Positions 34,300 to 47,964 of a stretch of DNA of 64,000 nt are shown piece after piece. Position numbers and translations under genes: made by a program. Source of the stretch: Sipunculus nudus (Eukaryota; Annelida; Sipuncula; Golfingiida; Sipunculidae); the NCBI GenBank assembly GCA_026874595.1, contig CM049308.1, positions 17,110,001 through 17,174,000 on the forward strand, written 5' to 3'. Under the pieces are notes generated by a model that made no database searches, was not told where the DNA came from, and worked only from the letters and a program-made list of their open reading frames with translations. Numbering within the stretch: the first letter of the stretch is position 1; every line of letters begins with the position of its first letter.

Positions 34300-36356
34300 C
34301 CTTCCACTGCCATTCACACGCGTATTGTTATTGATGAAGCGGTTGATCTACAGCAACAGACTCACATTATATCAAACATATGATTCGGTTCCACAGAAGC
34401 GAGAGAACGTTATACAGAGAACCAGGAAGGTCACAGGATTCTTCCACTTGTGAGCCAGAACAAATGTAGCAAATTTCCTTTTTTCTGACCGCACAGGCAG
34501 TGACATTTCGAGACAATAAATGGAACTTTAATCAAAAGTGTAACGACTTAATTATTACACATTAAACTGAAGCCGCATGGAACCACCATACGTATGTACT
34601 CAACTGAGTCACATACTTCATTCGCATCAGTGTTTTGTTATGTTTTAGCACCCATTAAAGCTTCGTCAGGCCTAAATGCACGGTGTCGTGCTGAGAGTGC
34701 AAATCAATAAATTATTAAAATAAACTCCAATACTGTTCATGCTCGTGGCGAATGTTGGAGTATTTCTTGATTGCATCTATCAAATTCATCTAGTGTTGTA
34801 CGCATTGCGCTTAGATGATGAAGATGTTTTAATATATATGAATGATTGTTCAATTATAATATTGATTAAACCACCAACGATTGCAACAGAATTTTTTTTT
34901 GTATGTGGCTCCCAGGCAGCCGTCTTTACAGTTTGTTTACATAATTTCTTGATTTAATTTAATGTAACATCTCTTTCTAGAGACAAGCACATAGACGACA
35001 ACATTCCTTGGAGTTGCAAATGGCAATAACCAGATTATTAGCAAAGTAATTATGTATTTTGCGATTGATCATCAAAATTAAATTATGTCCAATAAACAGA
35101 CACCAATAACTAAAATCCACTAAAATTGTAACAATAGACCAGAGAGATCCGCAAGAGTTTGATTAAAATTTATGCAATTTCAACACGTTATATATTTTGA
35201 ATACCTTTTCATACAAAAGCATAAATTTCCGATTCATTGCTTCCGCCAGGGGAGTATGCAACCTATCCCATTCGTGTATGTGTGTATTGTTGTGTTAGTG
35301 TGGGTGTTTGTGTTTTTGTTTCCCAACATTAGTCATGCAATCTCCTTTAATTTTCAGGACATTTCGGAAATAGGCCAAGAAAGAATAGATGAAATTTAGG
35401 TGTTCTTCCAGCATCTTCTACGGATTCTGAAGTGTCATCAGGGAATATTCACAAACGCACGGTCATTTATGTACGAATATACAGGAAATATTGGCCAAAA
35501 AATAAGTTAATGCACAGAAGGTCCAGTCCCATTAGTGTCCCCGGCCGCCTGTTCAGTTCACGGTCGAGCACCCAAAATTTTGGAGTGGCCGTGACCACTG
35601 TGTTCTCAGTTCGGTTTTGAAAATTGTGCTGCCATGACAGAGATATGTATCCATTACGATGCAGATTCTTGGTTCCTTGATGAGCTGATTTGAAAATTGA
35701 TATGCGAGTTGATCATAGATATCTTTTTCAATTGTGTGATATCGGTGGTACCATCTTAATTCTTTTCTTATTTAGCCTTTTTATTGTTTATGATTAGACT
35801 GACAAATATATATATCAGTCATGTCACAGTCGGGTTAGCTCACCAATTATTTATTTAACTGATCATCAAATTATGTGATAATGTAGTTTAAGTAGACATT
35901 TATATTTCTCTCAATGTACGAAGTCTGAAAAAGTGTGAACAAACTTTTGAATATTAGACCCTAATGTCACAGGTAAAACTTGTCAGCTGAATATTTCTCT
36001 CTTGGACAACCTGTACATGTAAGTTGAAAGTCTACGGGTTTATTAATAGGATACAAACTCTACATATACATGTATGTCCCTCATCACTAAAGAAAAAAAA
36101 TTTAGACTTTGGTGTGTATGTTGCCACAACGGGAACATCCTTAACGATTATTCGTCAGAAGGGTCAAGGTCACAGGTTAATGTCTGATATAATTTCAGAT
36201 GAGGAACCCTTAGTGATAATTTATGTGATCCAGTATTCATATTTATGGGTCCAAATGATAAATTAGTTAAAAAATGCACATTAGTATCACCCTAATCCTA
36301 AAAGAATCCATTGATTTATGGTTAAAATTCAAGGTCATAGATCACATTTGATGTTT

Positions 36357-38680
36357 CCACAATCTAAACCTGTATGTTACCTACATTTGGTTTTCAGGGT
36401 AATAATATATTCGCCATATGGGCCCTGCCGGAGCAAGGAGCCCCGATACATTGCCGGGAAGAAGCATGAAAAATTCAGACCTACCGGGACAGAAAGATAA
36501 GTGGCTTCTTTGTAGAAAACCTCTTTCTGATATCGTGTAGTACGTATTTACTATATAATACAGAGGATGAGTTGTTCAATGAACTAAGTCATCAGAAATA
36601 AATAACTTCTTGTAGAAGGCCCTAGATTCATTCAATACAGCGTATGTACTTGACAAATTATGGAGTTCATAATATATGTAATCTATGTTAATGCACTGGC
36701 TGCCTTCTGGCACCCCCCCCCCCCCCACTCAATCTAAGATAATAAGAGTAGGCTTATTTTGATCCAGATATATAACATATCTTTAAAATTAATTATAGGT
36801 TAACTTTAAACATTATGTTGACGGAATGTATGTAATGCACATAACAGATGTAATCACCTCTACCGGATAGAGAGATGGGGTTATTTAACCCAGCAGTGTG
36901 TAGAATGTCTAGGGTATTTTAAACATACCGGGAGCAATAATTCCCAGATAATATTAGGAAGAGGAAATCCAAACTTGGCAATATGCCTTGTTTGAAAATG
37001 TGAAATTTGAACAAAACCTCCAAAAAAATCTCCAAAAACTACCTGCCATGACGTAAACCAAATAAAAAGTATACCCGTCATTGGAGTACATTTCTACCTT
37101 CTCGTTAACCCTCCAGTATTTCAATGAATTAAACTGTAAAAAATTTAGTTATGTTCCTCATCATAATGACGATCATGGGGAGGGGGGATGAATCATAGGG
37201 ATGGGGGGGGGGGGTGAATCATAGGCGTAGCTTGGGGCAACGTTTTTGTGTACCTATGTGCGTGTGAACCATGATATATTCAAGTTTCTACAATCAAATA
37301 TAAAAATTTAAAATATGGTCAAAGAGAAAGGCAGAAATGTAACCAGTTTCTCATTTAATTATTGGTATATTATAACCAATATATGAACCTTAATCTCTGA
37401 AAAGCAGTGGAGATGATTACATATATCATTACCCCTTGCGAAAATGTCAGGGTTGGGGTGGGATATATACCCCAATAGCCCCTTTATTGAATTATCTTTT
37501 TATGAGATGTCAAAGTGGAAGAGTGTTGAGGTAAATAGAAAGAGACCAGAATGAGGAAAACGGGAATATGATGTATACGTTTATTGCATAAATGTGAGGG
37601 GAACATCTTACTCTGTCCAAATCCACAAAAGCCCCCCACCCCAAACGTGGTACCACATTCTTCTGCAACTAGAGAAACTAGTCATGAACTAGTCATGTTC
37701 ATAAAACATACCAGGTTTCGAGACACCAGGTGAAATCAAAGTTGAGAAACTGTCATGATTACTGTCATTTGATGGTCTCAAAAATAGCAAAAAATCGTTA
37801 AAAAAAACAGAAAAATGGAGGTGGTGCCACCATTTTTCCGAAACTGACAAAATTAGTCATGGTCAATATTTAAGGCAATATTTATTGCAATCCATTCATT
37901 AATAATCAAGATACTGGAGGTTTTGTATCAAATTTTTAATTATTCGGGGGGGGGGGGGGGGCTTACAAGCCCCATAGCTGCGAGAATATAGTTTGCACTG
38001 ACCTTATTTCAGGTTTCCAAGGAGATTTTTTATTGCCCTCCCTGGATATCCACTAAGAAGTTTCTAGGTCAAAGGGTTAAGACTTGTGTCCTGTTAACGG
38101 ACGCCCGGACGGCCCGACGAATGACGGACAAAGCAGTTGACCTTCAGACTTAGACCCCGGTCGTTTTTAATTATTTGATATCCAGTGTACATGCAGAACA
38201 TAATTGGATATGCTGTATATTAAAAAGCGTAAGATAATTTTATCCTGAGAGCTTTATTTAGAAAATGATATACAAAGAAAAATAGAGCGTTTAGTCTATA
38301 CGTATTGGGTATTGAATTGAGTGTATTGGAATTCGTATTGTATCAGAATACGCAGACTGATATCCAGCAATATTACACAAACTACTTCAGCTTGCATGCC
38401 TCGTAGTCGGTAGGCAGTAACATGGTATTTGTTTATTTTATCAAGACGGATTTCTTCAGTTACATTATATGTCAAACTGAATGGGCTCCAAAATAGAGGC
38501 CTGTAATCCACAACAGACGAATCAAGTTTCAAATAATCTCTTTCCGTCTATCTCCCCCCCTTAAAATTTTGTTCTCTCTATCTCTGTAACATGGTTCACA
38601 ATTGGAAGGGACAAAACACAAACACGTCTTTATAATTGCTAAAGCTCGAATCGATTTCCCTTTGTAGAGTGTGGCATTTG
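36357..38680. other. DNA between units A and B
   Basis: Contains C and G runs (36713-36727, 37204-37214, 37946-37962). A single copy of the roughly 285-bp repeat found as an array at 52.2-53.5 kb lies at about 37770-38150, with its acggacg-type tail. A copy of another repeat at 38385-38640 has a partner at 47097-47355. No exon recognised. Confidence 0.5.
38385..38640. repeat. Dispersed repeat pair (partner 47097-47355)
   Basis: Shared text includes tttgtttattttatcaaga / tttgtttattttgccaaga, tcagttacattatatgtcaa / tgagttatatgatatgtcaa, and ggaagggacaaaacacaaa / cgaagggatcaaacacaaa, all in the same order. Confidence 0.7.
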
Positions 38681-39780
38681 AGGGGGGGGGGGGGGGTTTG
38701 TCATATATAGAGGGCCGTTGAAACGTTTGTTAAAAATTCAGGCTGTGACGTGTATTTTAAAGCCCAGTGCCGTGTTAGCCATACATATATGCGGCTTGCT
38801 TAAACAAAAGGACAGATGACTTCAGTCATAAGCCGAGTTTCGTTGCCCGACTCGGCTTGTAAAATGTCTGCTGGCTAAACCAGGCCTGACAGCTTATTCA
38901 TTTGATGATTCAACAAAGTATCCGTTTTATTTAAACCAGTTATCTATATTACGCGTGACATTTTAACGATTTTACATTTAACTTTTTTGTGATAAAATAT
39001 CGAGTAAGGTTTAATAAGCCAATATTTTCATAATCACATTTTAGGGATGTCACGCTTGACCATGTATATTAATGTATATATAACTTAAACTTTGTCAGTC
39101 AGCTTCAACATCCACAAAGCTAACTTAACGGATCGTCCGGACCCCCCCCCCCCTCCACTTTTTAGCCGCCGCAACCTTTTTTAAGGGTTTCAGTCCAATT
39201 TATCCGACCTGTAACACTCCCCTTTTCTGGAAGTGGGGACCATTTTCTAGGCTTTGACATAAGGGATCCTGGGTTGGACCCGTCCTTTTCTCAAATCCTG
39301 TATCCTCCCCTGCAAACCACGGAGTCAAGGTCGTGTTCACTGATCTTCACAGTGCTAGTCAAGATGCACACGAACCTCATGATTCACGACAAATCAACAA
39401 ATGATTAAATGAGGCGTTTCCCTCAAGAAAAGTCGCAAAAACGTAGTAGCTTCAGATGCAGTGAATTATGAGATCTTGAGGTGCCCTGAATGCCATGAAA
39501 GGCAACATGGCAGCTTATGCCGGAAATAAGGGTAGCCGTAACAACCCGACTCAGTGAACAATGGTAATTGGGCTGGTATGCTTACTTGAGGTGTAATACA
39601 AGCAATATCAAGTAATGCATCGGAACGGTCTTTCTTAATATTGCATTTATATTGTGGTTAACAGGCCATCATCTTAACAATATTGCTACGAATCATGAAT
39701 TAAAACTAAAGAATACATGTAAACTCAAAACCCAAACTGAAATAAAACTCTATATTCATGCGGTCAGAAATTTAACAAAC

Positions 39781-40982
39781 GGTAATCGTGCAAAGTAACA
39801 GACCCATATTTCTCTCTCAAACAAATAAGTGTGACCATATTTCACTAAAAATTTTTTTTTGCATGACAAAGTTGACGATCCGGCGCATCTAATGATATCA
39901 TATTTTTGTATATTATTTAATTATTTATTTTGCTACAAACTGTCGAAAAAGGGTAGTTTGCCGAAAATATTCAAAATGACGTCGAGTCAAAGACGTTCTG
40001 AGCCGACGTCATGAATCCACAGTAATATACATATATACCATGTTAAACATTTAGATGATGTCTTATAAAAATTATCATTCAATATATAATATTATGCATA
40101 TATGTTTTTACTTTTTTTACCTCTATTTTTCAACATTTCACTTGATTTACGTATGTATTAGTTATAATTAATGACACTATTAAGGTGTGATCTCTTTTAT
40201 TAATGGTGTGACCACATATATTAGTTAGGAAATAGTAAATAAAATGTGGTGTAACCACATTTAAATATATTCTTACATCATCATATCCCTGATTTTTTTC
40301 TATATTCAATCCGATTTTTTTTTCAAACCAAGGGACCATATTTTTTACCAATGAAAAATTATATGTGACCAGCTTTTATTTGACCAGCCATACAAGTTTG
40401 TATTATATAAATAATATTATAAAATCTGGTCACATATGGTGTGACCACTTCTTTTTACCAATACATATTGACAAAATAAACTGTGACCACATTTTATTTG
40501 ACCAGCCTAATAAGTTCGTATTATATATAAAATATTATAAAATCTGGTCACATATGGCGTGACAACATTTTTTACCAATAAACATTGACAAAAATAAGGT
40601 GTGACCACATTTTATTTGACCAGTCCTATAAGTTTGTATTATATATATAATATTATACAATGTGGTCACATATTGTGTGACCACTTTTTTTTCAATAAAT
40701 ATTGACAAAAATAAGGTGTGACCACATTTTATTTGACCAGCCATATATGTTTGTATTATATATAATATTATAAAATATGGTCACATAAGGTGTGAAAATA
40801 ATTTTTACAAAAAATATTAACAAAAATAAGGTGTGACTACATATTATTTGACCAGTCATATAAGTTTTTATTATATATATAATATTATAAAATATGGTCA
40901 CATATGGTGTGACCACATTTTCCACCCATGAATATTGACAAAAATAAGGTGTGACCACATTTTGATCAGCCATATGAGTTTG

Positions 40983-41057
<75 letters not shown>

Positions 41058-42005
41058 GAAATGTGATCACATATGGTGTGACCAAATTTTTTACAATAAA
41101 TATTGACAAAAATAAGGTATAACCACATTTTATTTGACCAGCCATATATGTTTGTATTATATATATATATGATATTATAAAATATGGTCACATATGGCGT
41201 GACCACATTTTTTACCAATAAATATTAACAAAAATAAGGTGTGACCACATTTCATTTGACCAGCCATATAAGTTTGTATTATATATATATATATATTATT
41301 ATAAAATTAGGTCACATATGGATGATATGCCCAACATGGTCCCGTGTATGTCCTGCGTTCGTCTCGATTTTAAGGGCTACCGGTCTGTTACTCATGGGGA
41401 GGGGATGTTCCCATCCGATTGTCTTTACATAAAGTAGTCTAACAGAAAAAAAATAATAAGATAAATGACATGTCTAAAATGTAGTCTTTATACTCTGTCC
41501 ACAAAAAATGACTGTTTATTACACCATTTATATTTATTTGACATAAAAAACGTACATAGAGATAAAGCTGAATACAGCGAGAGTTAACGTGATCAGTCGA
41601 ATACATTCACAGAAGACAGTTGCATGTTTATGTTTTGTATTAAATTTGGGGAAATATGGATATTTAGAGGTAAAATTGTCCCTCGCTCTATGCATAAAAA
41701 GATATATTGACTGTAATTTTTGTCAGACATCATCCTTTTGTTTAACATGGTATGCACGTACATTACTGTAGATTCATGACGTCGGCTGAGAACGTCTATG
41801 ACACGACGTCATTTTGGGTATTTTCAACAAACTTCCCTTTTTTGATAGTTTGTAGCAAAATATATTTATATCAAACTTACAAAAATATTGTATCATTAGA
41901 TGCGCTGGATCTTCAACCTTAACATGAAATAATTTTTTCATTGAAATGTGGTCACACTTTTTTGTGAGACCATGTAAGATGGGTCCGTCACTTTGCGCGA
42001 TTACC
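39781..42005. mobile_element. 2.2-kb non-autonomous DNA transposon with about 245-bp TIRs and an internal satellite
   Basis: The left end GGTAATCGTGCAAAGTAACA and the right end on the opposite strand GGTAATCGCGCAAAGTGACG start inverted repeats that can be followed for about 245 bases (39781 to about 40030, and about 41758-42005). Shared blocks include gcgcatctaatgata, ttttgctacaaact and agccgacgtcatgaat. The flank taacaaac on the left appears on the right as taacaacaaac, consistent with an 8-bp target duplication plus a small slip. Unit A has the intact site near 33505. No transposase is encoded. Long TIRs with an 8-bp duplication suggest a MULE-, P- or hAT-type mover, but the class is not settled. 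Confidence 0.85.
40355..41310. repeat. Internal satellite of the TIR element, about 117-bp units, eight copies
   Basis: The phrase ttatttgaccagcc recurs near 40379, 40498, 40617, 40734, 40849, 40962, 41133 and 41257. Each unit also has aggtgtgaccacat and ggtcacatatggtgtgacca, so GTGACC boxes occur in both orientations. The longer sixth interval comes from a TA expansion at 40986-41054. Confidence 0.88.
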
Positions 42006-42186
42006 TAACAACAAACATACCGAGGGGTTTACCATTATGTTGAGTTGAACGGAACTTTCCTCGCTCCTGTTTGGTGTTTTAAGAAAATATACTAAAATGC
42101 TAACGATTAGTCTGGTTTATGTCGATTGAAAGTGTACCTGTAGGCCATGTGGCGTTGTAAAAAAATTAACAAAATATTTGCATATA

Positions 42187-42363
42187 CAGGGGCGGATCCA
42201 GGATTTAGGAAAAAAGGGGGGGGGGGTCCAATCCAGGAGGACAGTGATAACCCTAAAAAAAGGTCCTCAGGTCTGAAAAAGGGGGGTCCAGGCGGCAAAC
42301 CTTTGTCTGAAGCCCTTAAAAAACGTTGTTTCTGATGAGAAAAAAAAAGGGGGGGGGGGGTCA
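42187..42363. mobile_element. hAT-like foldback element fragment, copy 1
   Basis: Starts CAGGGGCGGATCCAGGATTT and matches the longer copy at 48885-49092 through gaccctaaaaaaaggt-type and cttaaaaaa-gttgtttctg text. The right terminus is missing. It is absent from the matching point of unit A (near 33664). Confidence 0.7.
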
Positions 42364-42777
42364 GGTAGCTAGTAATCTGGTCTTAATGTCAGAGGGCTTA
42401 TACTAATGGTTAATCTTTCCCCGAGATAAGTACTATGTCATCGAAAATAATTCGATGACATAGCTCCATCACTTAAACCAATCTTGAAGAATCAAGGGGA
42501 ATAGAAAGAGTTGCTTTCATCTATTCGTAGCACATTCAGCGGACCAATGTGACAGTAATCTATCTAATCTATCTAATCTATCTGTCTGTCTGTCTGTCTA
42601 TATAATCTAATCCAATCTAATCTAGTCTTATCTAATGTAATCAAATATAATCTAATCTAATCTTATCTATCTATATATCTTATATGTTTATTTTATCAGG
42701 AAAGCCCATTCAGCTTAATGCTGTTTTCAGTTGGGTCCTCTTACAATTGCATATCTATCTATCTATCTATCTATCTA

Positions 42778-42843
<66 letters not shown>

Positions 42844-43675
42844 GGCCTTCCACTGCCATTTACACGAGTATTGTTATTGATGGAGTGTTGAACCTACCGC
42901 TACAGACTCACATTATATCAAACATATGATTCGGTTCAACAGAAGCGAGCGAACGTTATACAAAGAACCAGGAAGGTCACAGGGTTATTCCACTTGTGAG
43001 CGAGAACAAATGTAGCAAATTTCCTTTTTTTCTGATGCATCGGCAGTGACATTTCGAGTCAATAAATGCAACTTAAATCAAAAGTGTAACGACATATTTA
43101 TTACACCTTAGACTGAAGCAGCTTGAAATCACCAAAAGTATGTAATCAACTGAGTCACACAATTCATGTCGCATCAGTGTTTTGTTCTGTTTTTGCACCC
43201 ATTGAAGCTACGTCAGGCCTTAATGCACGGTGTCGTGCTGAGAGTGCAAATCAATAAATTATTAATTTAAACTCCAATATCGTTCATGATCGTGGCGAAT
43301 GTTAGAGTATTTCTTGATTGCATCTATCCAAGTCATCTAGTGTTGTTCGCATTGCGCTTAGATGATGAAGATGTTTCAATATATCTATTATCGTTCAATT
43401 ATAATATTAATTAAACCACCAACGATTGCAACAGATTTTTTTTTCGCTTGTGGCCCTCAGGCAGCCATCTTTACAGTTGGTTAAGGTAATTTCTGGTTTT
43501 TCTTTTAATGTAACATCTCTTTCTAGAGACAAGCACGTAGACGACAGCATTCCTTTGAGTTTACAAATGGCAATAACCAGATTATAAGCAAAGTAATTAT
43601 GTATTTTGCGATTGATCATCAACCTGAAATTATGTCCAATAATCAGACATCAATAACTAAAATCAACTCTACCTT

Positions 43676-43890
43676 GTAAAGGTAAAGGTAACGTTGAGGG
43701 TTTTTATAGTCTGATATCACCGACGATGTCAGTCTCATCCGACTTTGCCTTCCTGGTCTTTCGGGCCTGTTCATTCTTGTAGCTTTTCTCGGCTACCTGG
43801 GGAGCATACAACCCAAGCTGCCATATCAGGCGCATGAGGGTTATTTGTTCTACATTTGCCTTCCTCCCATGAACAGTAAGTGTAACAAGA
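43676..43890. repeat. Unidentified insertion in unit B
   Basis: About 215 bases more GC-rich than the surroundings, between 'caataactaaaatc' and 'caagaatagacca', which are almost adjacent in unit A (near 35110-35140). No terminal repeats recognised. Confidence 0.5.
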
Positions 43891-45062
43891 ATAGACCACA
43901 AAGATCAGCAAGAGTATGACTAACAATAATCTAATTTCAACATGCGGTATATTTTGAGTACCTTTTCATACAAAATTATAAATTTCCGAATTATTGCTTT
44001 CGCAAGGAGAGTATGCAATCTATCCCATTCGTGTGTGTATATGTGTGTTTTTGTGTTTACCCCAACATAAGTCACGCAATCTCATTAAATTTTCAATGCA
44101 TTTCGGGAATAGGGCAAGAAAGAATAGATAACATCTTCTACGGAATCTGAAGCGTTATCAAGGACTATTCACAAACGCACGGTTATTTATGCACGTATAA
44201 ACCTGGAATTATTGGCCAAAAATTAAGTTAATGCAGAGAGGTCTAGACTCATCAGTGTCTCCGGCCGCCTGTTAAGTTCACGTCTGAGCGCCCAAAATTT
44301 CGGAGTGGCGGTGTCCACTGTGTTCTCAGTTTGGTTTTGAATATTATGCTGCCATGGAGGAGATATATATCCATTTGGATGCAGATTCCTGGTTCATGAG
44401 TGAGCAGATTTTAAAATTTATATGAGAGTAGATCATAGATATATTTTATCAATATGATATCGATGGTACCACATAAATATTCTTATCTTTTTGGCCTCTT
44501 TATTGGTTATGATTAGACTGGCAAATATATATGTCATGTCTCAGTTGTGTTAGCTCACCAATTATTTATTTTGCAACTGATCATTAAGTTATGTGATAAT
44601 GTAGTTTAAGTAGAGATTTATATTTCTCTCAGTGCACAAAGTCTTAAAAAAGTGTGAACAAAGTTGTAAATATTAGACCTTAATATCACAGGTCATACTT
44701 GTCAGCTGAGTATTTCTCTCTTGGACAACCTGCTCATGTAAGTTGAAAGTATTTGGGTTTATTAAGGGATTTAAGCTTTACATATGAATGTCCCTCATCA
44801 CTAAAGAAAATTCCTTTCGACTTTGGTGTGTGTGTTGCCAGAACAGGAACATCCTTAACGATTATTCGATTGAAAGATCGAGGTTACAGGTTAATGTCTG
44901 ATATATATTCAGATTAGGAACCCTTAGGGATGATTTATGCACTGCAATACTCATTTATGGGTCCAAATGATTAATTAGTTAAAAATGCATATTTGTATCA
45001 CTCTGTTCCCAAAAGAATCCATTGATTTAGGGGTAAAAACTCAAGGTCATAGATCATTACAT

Positions 45063-46956
45063 TTTGATACATAATGAAACCAAACATACTTACGAAAATT
45101 TGAATTCATTGGAAAGCGTTAGATTTTTAATCAAATGACAATTAATGTACTGATTATATGGATTAAAGTAAACCAGTGTTGCTACTAAACTTTACCACAT
45201 ACATCTGGCACTGCGATGCTATCACTTAATAGTGTCCCATTAATGCCACCACACATATCAATGTCCGTTATATGGTTCTTCAATCGATTATGATTAGTAA
45301 TTTGATTAATTATATGTAAAATTTGTATAAATATTATCTTTTTGTTTACTATATTTTTTTTGCCAGCAAGTAAATGTTGTATATGTAATGCGATTCAGTG
45401 CTTTCAGAGATGGTTAGTAGTATATATTTTTACTTAAGCTAACATATGCCTCTATTTATTGTACTGTTTAATAATGACATAGCTGCATTGGTTGGAATAA
45501 ATATTATGAAAGGTTTTGCCATCCCTACACCGCATCATGCAGTGTGTCAGAAATATTTGCCAATCCAATATATTGGCTCTAGTCAAAAAGGATAAAAATC
45601 GATCTCACAATTCTTGCACTAATTCATAATCCATTAGTATTTGGACGATACTTATAGCCGGACTATATTTGGAAAGGCTGCTGCGTATGGCAAAGATGAA
45701 ATGAATAAACACAAGGATATACTAAAGGGGATGGGAGTTTGGGTTTTGTCAAGTCTACTGTCGTTTAATCGATAACTCAGCGACACTTTAGTATATCGCA
45801 TTTTATCTTGAGATAATCTTAATTGTTGATGTTCGTGGTAATATATCAATAATTAAGTTTTGATAGTTCCGTTGACACCAATTAAACAAACTCATTTTTA
45901 TTGAAATAATAAATAAAAGCATGCATGTGGAAGATTGGATGATGAAATCATAAATGAAAACCAATGGTTGCTCAATCAGAGGAAATCGAAAAAAATGTAT
46001 TATACTATGTTACAATATTATTTTAAATCATGAGTCATATGTTTTAAAAAGGTATCTAATCAAAATTATTAAAGCTTAATATCTATATAAGAATAATGAT
46101 CAAAATCCTTAATACAGGTCAAATAGAAGATTAATTAATTAAATTAAAAGGAAACGTATTATCCCCTGGATACGAAATTGCCCTAGGGGATGCATTTTAA
46201 GCTAACAAACCCTCCATCTTTTACATTTCGGTAGAGCAAAGATTTGAATGGATTATGCATTTGGCTACAATGACAAAAGTGAAAGCACTGGTCCATTGTA
46301 CTAACACTAATGCTTAGAATTTAATACATCCAGAAAGGTGGCATATATTTTTGTACGACGTGGAGAAATGAGGAAGTCATTTTAAAATGTTTCCTCAATC
46401 TTTATCAGGGAAATTTAGGTTGGGGAAAATATGGAACATTTTTTTCTTGACGGTTAATTGCTTTTATAATATTTCATTACATTTATGGCTGAACAATATG
46501 CGTTTATAAGTGTGAAATATGAATATTAAGCACAACCAGTAAAATAATATTTTGATTATACGCGTTTACTTCGATCCATTTTTGAATACGCGCCAGGGTT
46601 CTTAAATGTTGCGCACATCGCACAATAACCCTCTGACCCAAAGATGCAGCAGTCTGATGCATTAAGACAACATGACCATAACTTGTTTTCATACGTGATT
46701 TTCTACTATAAATCTAAGGAAAGCAAGCCTCCGCCATTCTCTTATTCAGCCCACATTTTCAGTTTCATTCATGCATAACTGACTGTGGATTTGTGAATAA
46801 ACCTGGATCCGGAACATGTTCCGGATCTACACAAAAATCTCATTGATTCTTCTTCATTCGCCCATTCTCAAAGTTGGCGCTCATTACTATGCGAGTTATG
46901 TTGTGAACAAACACACTCACACACACATACACACATACACTTGTTGTTTCCTGCAT
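45063..46956. other. Intergenic AT-rich DNA
   Basis: Nothing recognised: no repeats shared with the rest of the window and no coding signal. Confidence 0.5.
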
Positions 46957-46965
46957 ATTACAACT

Positions 46966-47058
46966 TAGACTGGTACCCCGCTCTATTATGGCACCGCTGC
47001 TTTAGGCCATACATAGATGTTTGGGTTGAGGACCATAATAGAGCAGGGTACCAGTCTA
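46966..47058. mobile_element. 93-bp foldback MITE with 9-bp target duplication
   Basis: The ends TAGACTGGTACCC and GGGTACCAGTCTA belong to inverted repeats of 26 bases with one mismatch (through gctctattatgg). ATTACAACT flanks both sides exactly (46957-46965 and 47059-47067). A 9-bp duplication points to a Mutator-like mover. The loop is only about 41 bases and encodes nothing. Confidence 0.88.
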
Positions 47059-47096
47059 ATTACAACTACCTATCTATTCACATGTGACTACATTAA

Positions 47097-47355
47097 CTCT
47101 TCAGTATACAGGCCTCGGTAAGCAGTACTTTTGCATTTGTTTATTTTGCCAAGATCGGTTTCTTGAGTTATATGATATGTCAAAATTAATGGCCTCCGAT
47201 ATACCTGCCTGTTACCGACATACAAACGAATCGGTTTCAAATGATCTGCATTTATCTCTCCCTCTCTCTCTCTTAAAAACATAATTCATTATATCTTTAG
47301 CAAAGTAACATGTTCAAGATTCGAAGGGATCAAACACAAAAAGAACTATATATTA
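47097..47355. repeat. Dispersed repeat pair (partner 38385-38640)
   Basis: Second copy of the pair described at 38385-38640, with the same order of shared blocks, ending before a short tataaaag-rich stretch. Confidence 0.7.
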
Positions 47356-47958
47356 AGATTAGTCCGTTTGTTTATTTGCATATCATGATATAATTGTCAT
47401 ACAACAATTTACAAAGCTCAGTAACCCAATAGTTTATATATATATGATATGTAATCTCTGTTAGTATAAAAGTGAGTAAAAATATGTGTAATTTTACACA
47501 ACTGACTTGATTAATTTTTTTAAAAGTAAATTCACCTTCCAAGCATAAGCTCTTCATCCAATATATAAAAGCAAAAAAAAGGCGTGTTATGATAAGTTTT
47601 GTTCTTGTATATTCTGAGCTTTAATTCTGGTATCTTGAAGAGTGTAACACCCCTAAGGAGGACTGATTAATAATAAGAATAAATGACTTCTATATATACT
47701 GAAAAATCATCAAAGCCTGAATCTGCGATGTCCTTAAATCTTTCCGAAATCTGCAAAGTTAACTACCATTTCAATGGTAAAATAACGGTGCCCATCCATT
47801 GATCGAATGCATAAACAATAATATGTGAAAATGACGAGTGGGTTGTGATGCCCAAAAAATTCTAAAAACTGCTTTTCACGTGACCTTGCCCGCATGATGG
47901 AGAAGAGTCCCAAGTGGTTCACGATATATGTTAGTGATCTGCCAGGATGTATAACGCG

Positions 47959-47964
47959 TTTATT
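47959..47964 (-). terminator. Possible polyadenylation signal of gene 2
   Basis: AATAAA on the minus strand, 86 bases after the gene 2 stop codon. Confidence 0.4.

Larger units (their letters stand above)
32398..36356. repeat. Repeat unit A (about 4 kb), uninterrupted copy
   Basis: Starts at a poly-G run and matches unit B nearly throughout: gttgaaacgtttgttaaaaa, gcccgactcggcttgtaaaa, tcatgcggtcagaaat-caacaaac, gctttcatcaattcgtagc, the (TCTA)n and (CT)n(TA)n microsatellites, cggtgtcgtgctgagagtg, and ends near ctcaaggtcatagatca. It contains no long open frame. It lacks three insertions present in unit B, so it gives the pre-insertion state. Family not recognised. Confidence 0.85.
38680..45062. 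repeat. Repeat unit B, copy of unit A with three insertions
   Basis: Colinear with unit A from the poly-G start to about 45062. Insertions relative to A are a TIR/satellite element (39781-42005), a hAT-like foldback fragment (about 42187-42363) and an unidentified stretch at about 43676-43890. B is also shorter than A in places, for example just before the (TCTA)n stretch. Confidence 0.85.

Noticed and set aside
40130-41000. Several open frames rich in 'VVTPYVTIFYNIIY'-type repeats
   Set aside because: These are translations of the 117-bp satellite and not genes.
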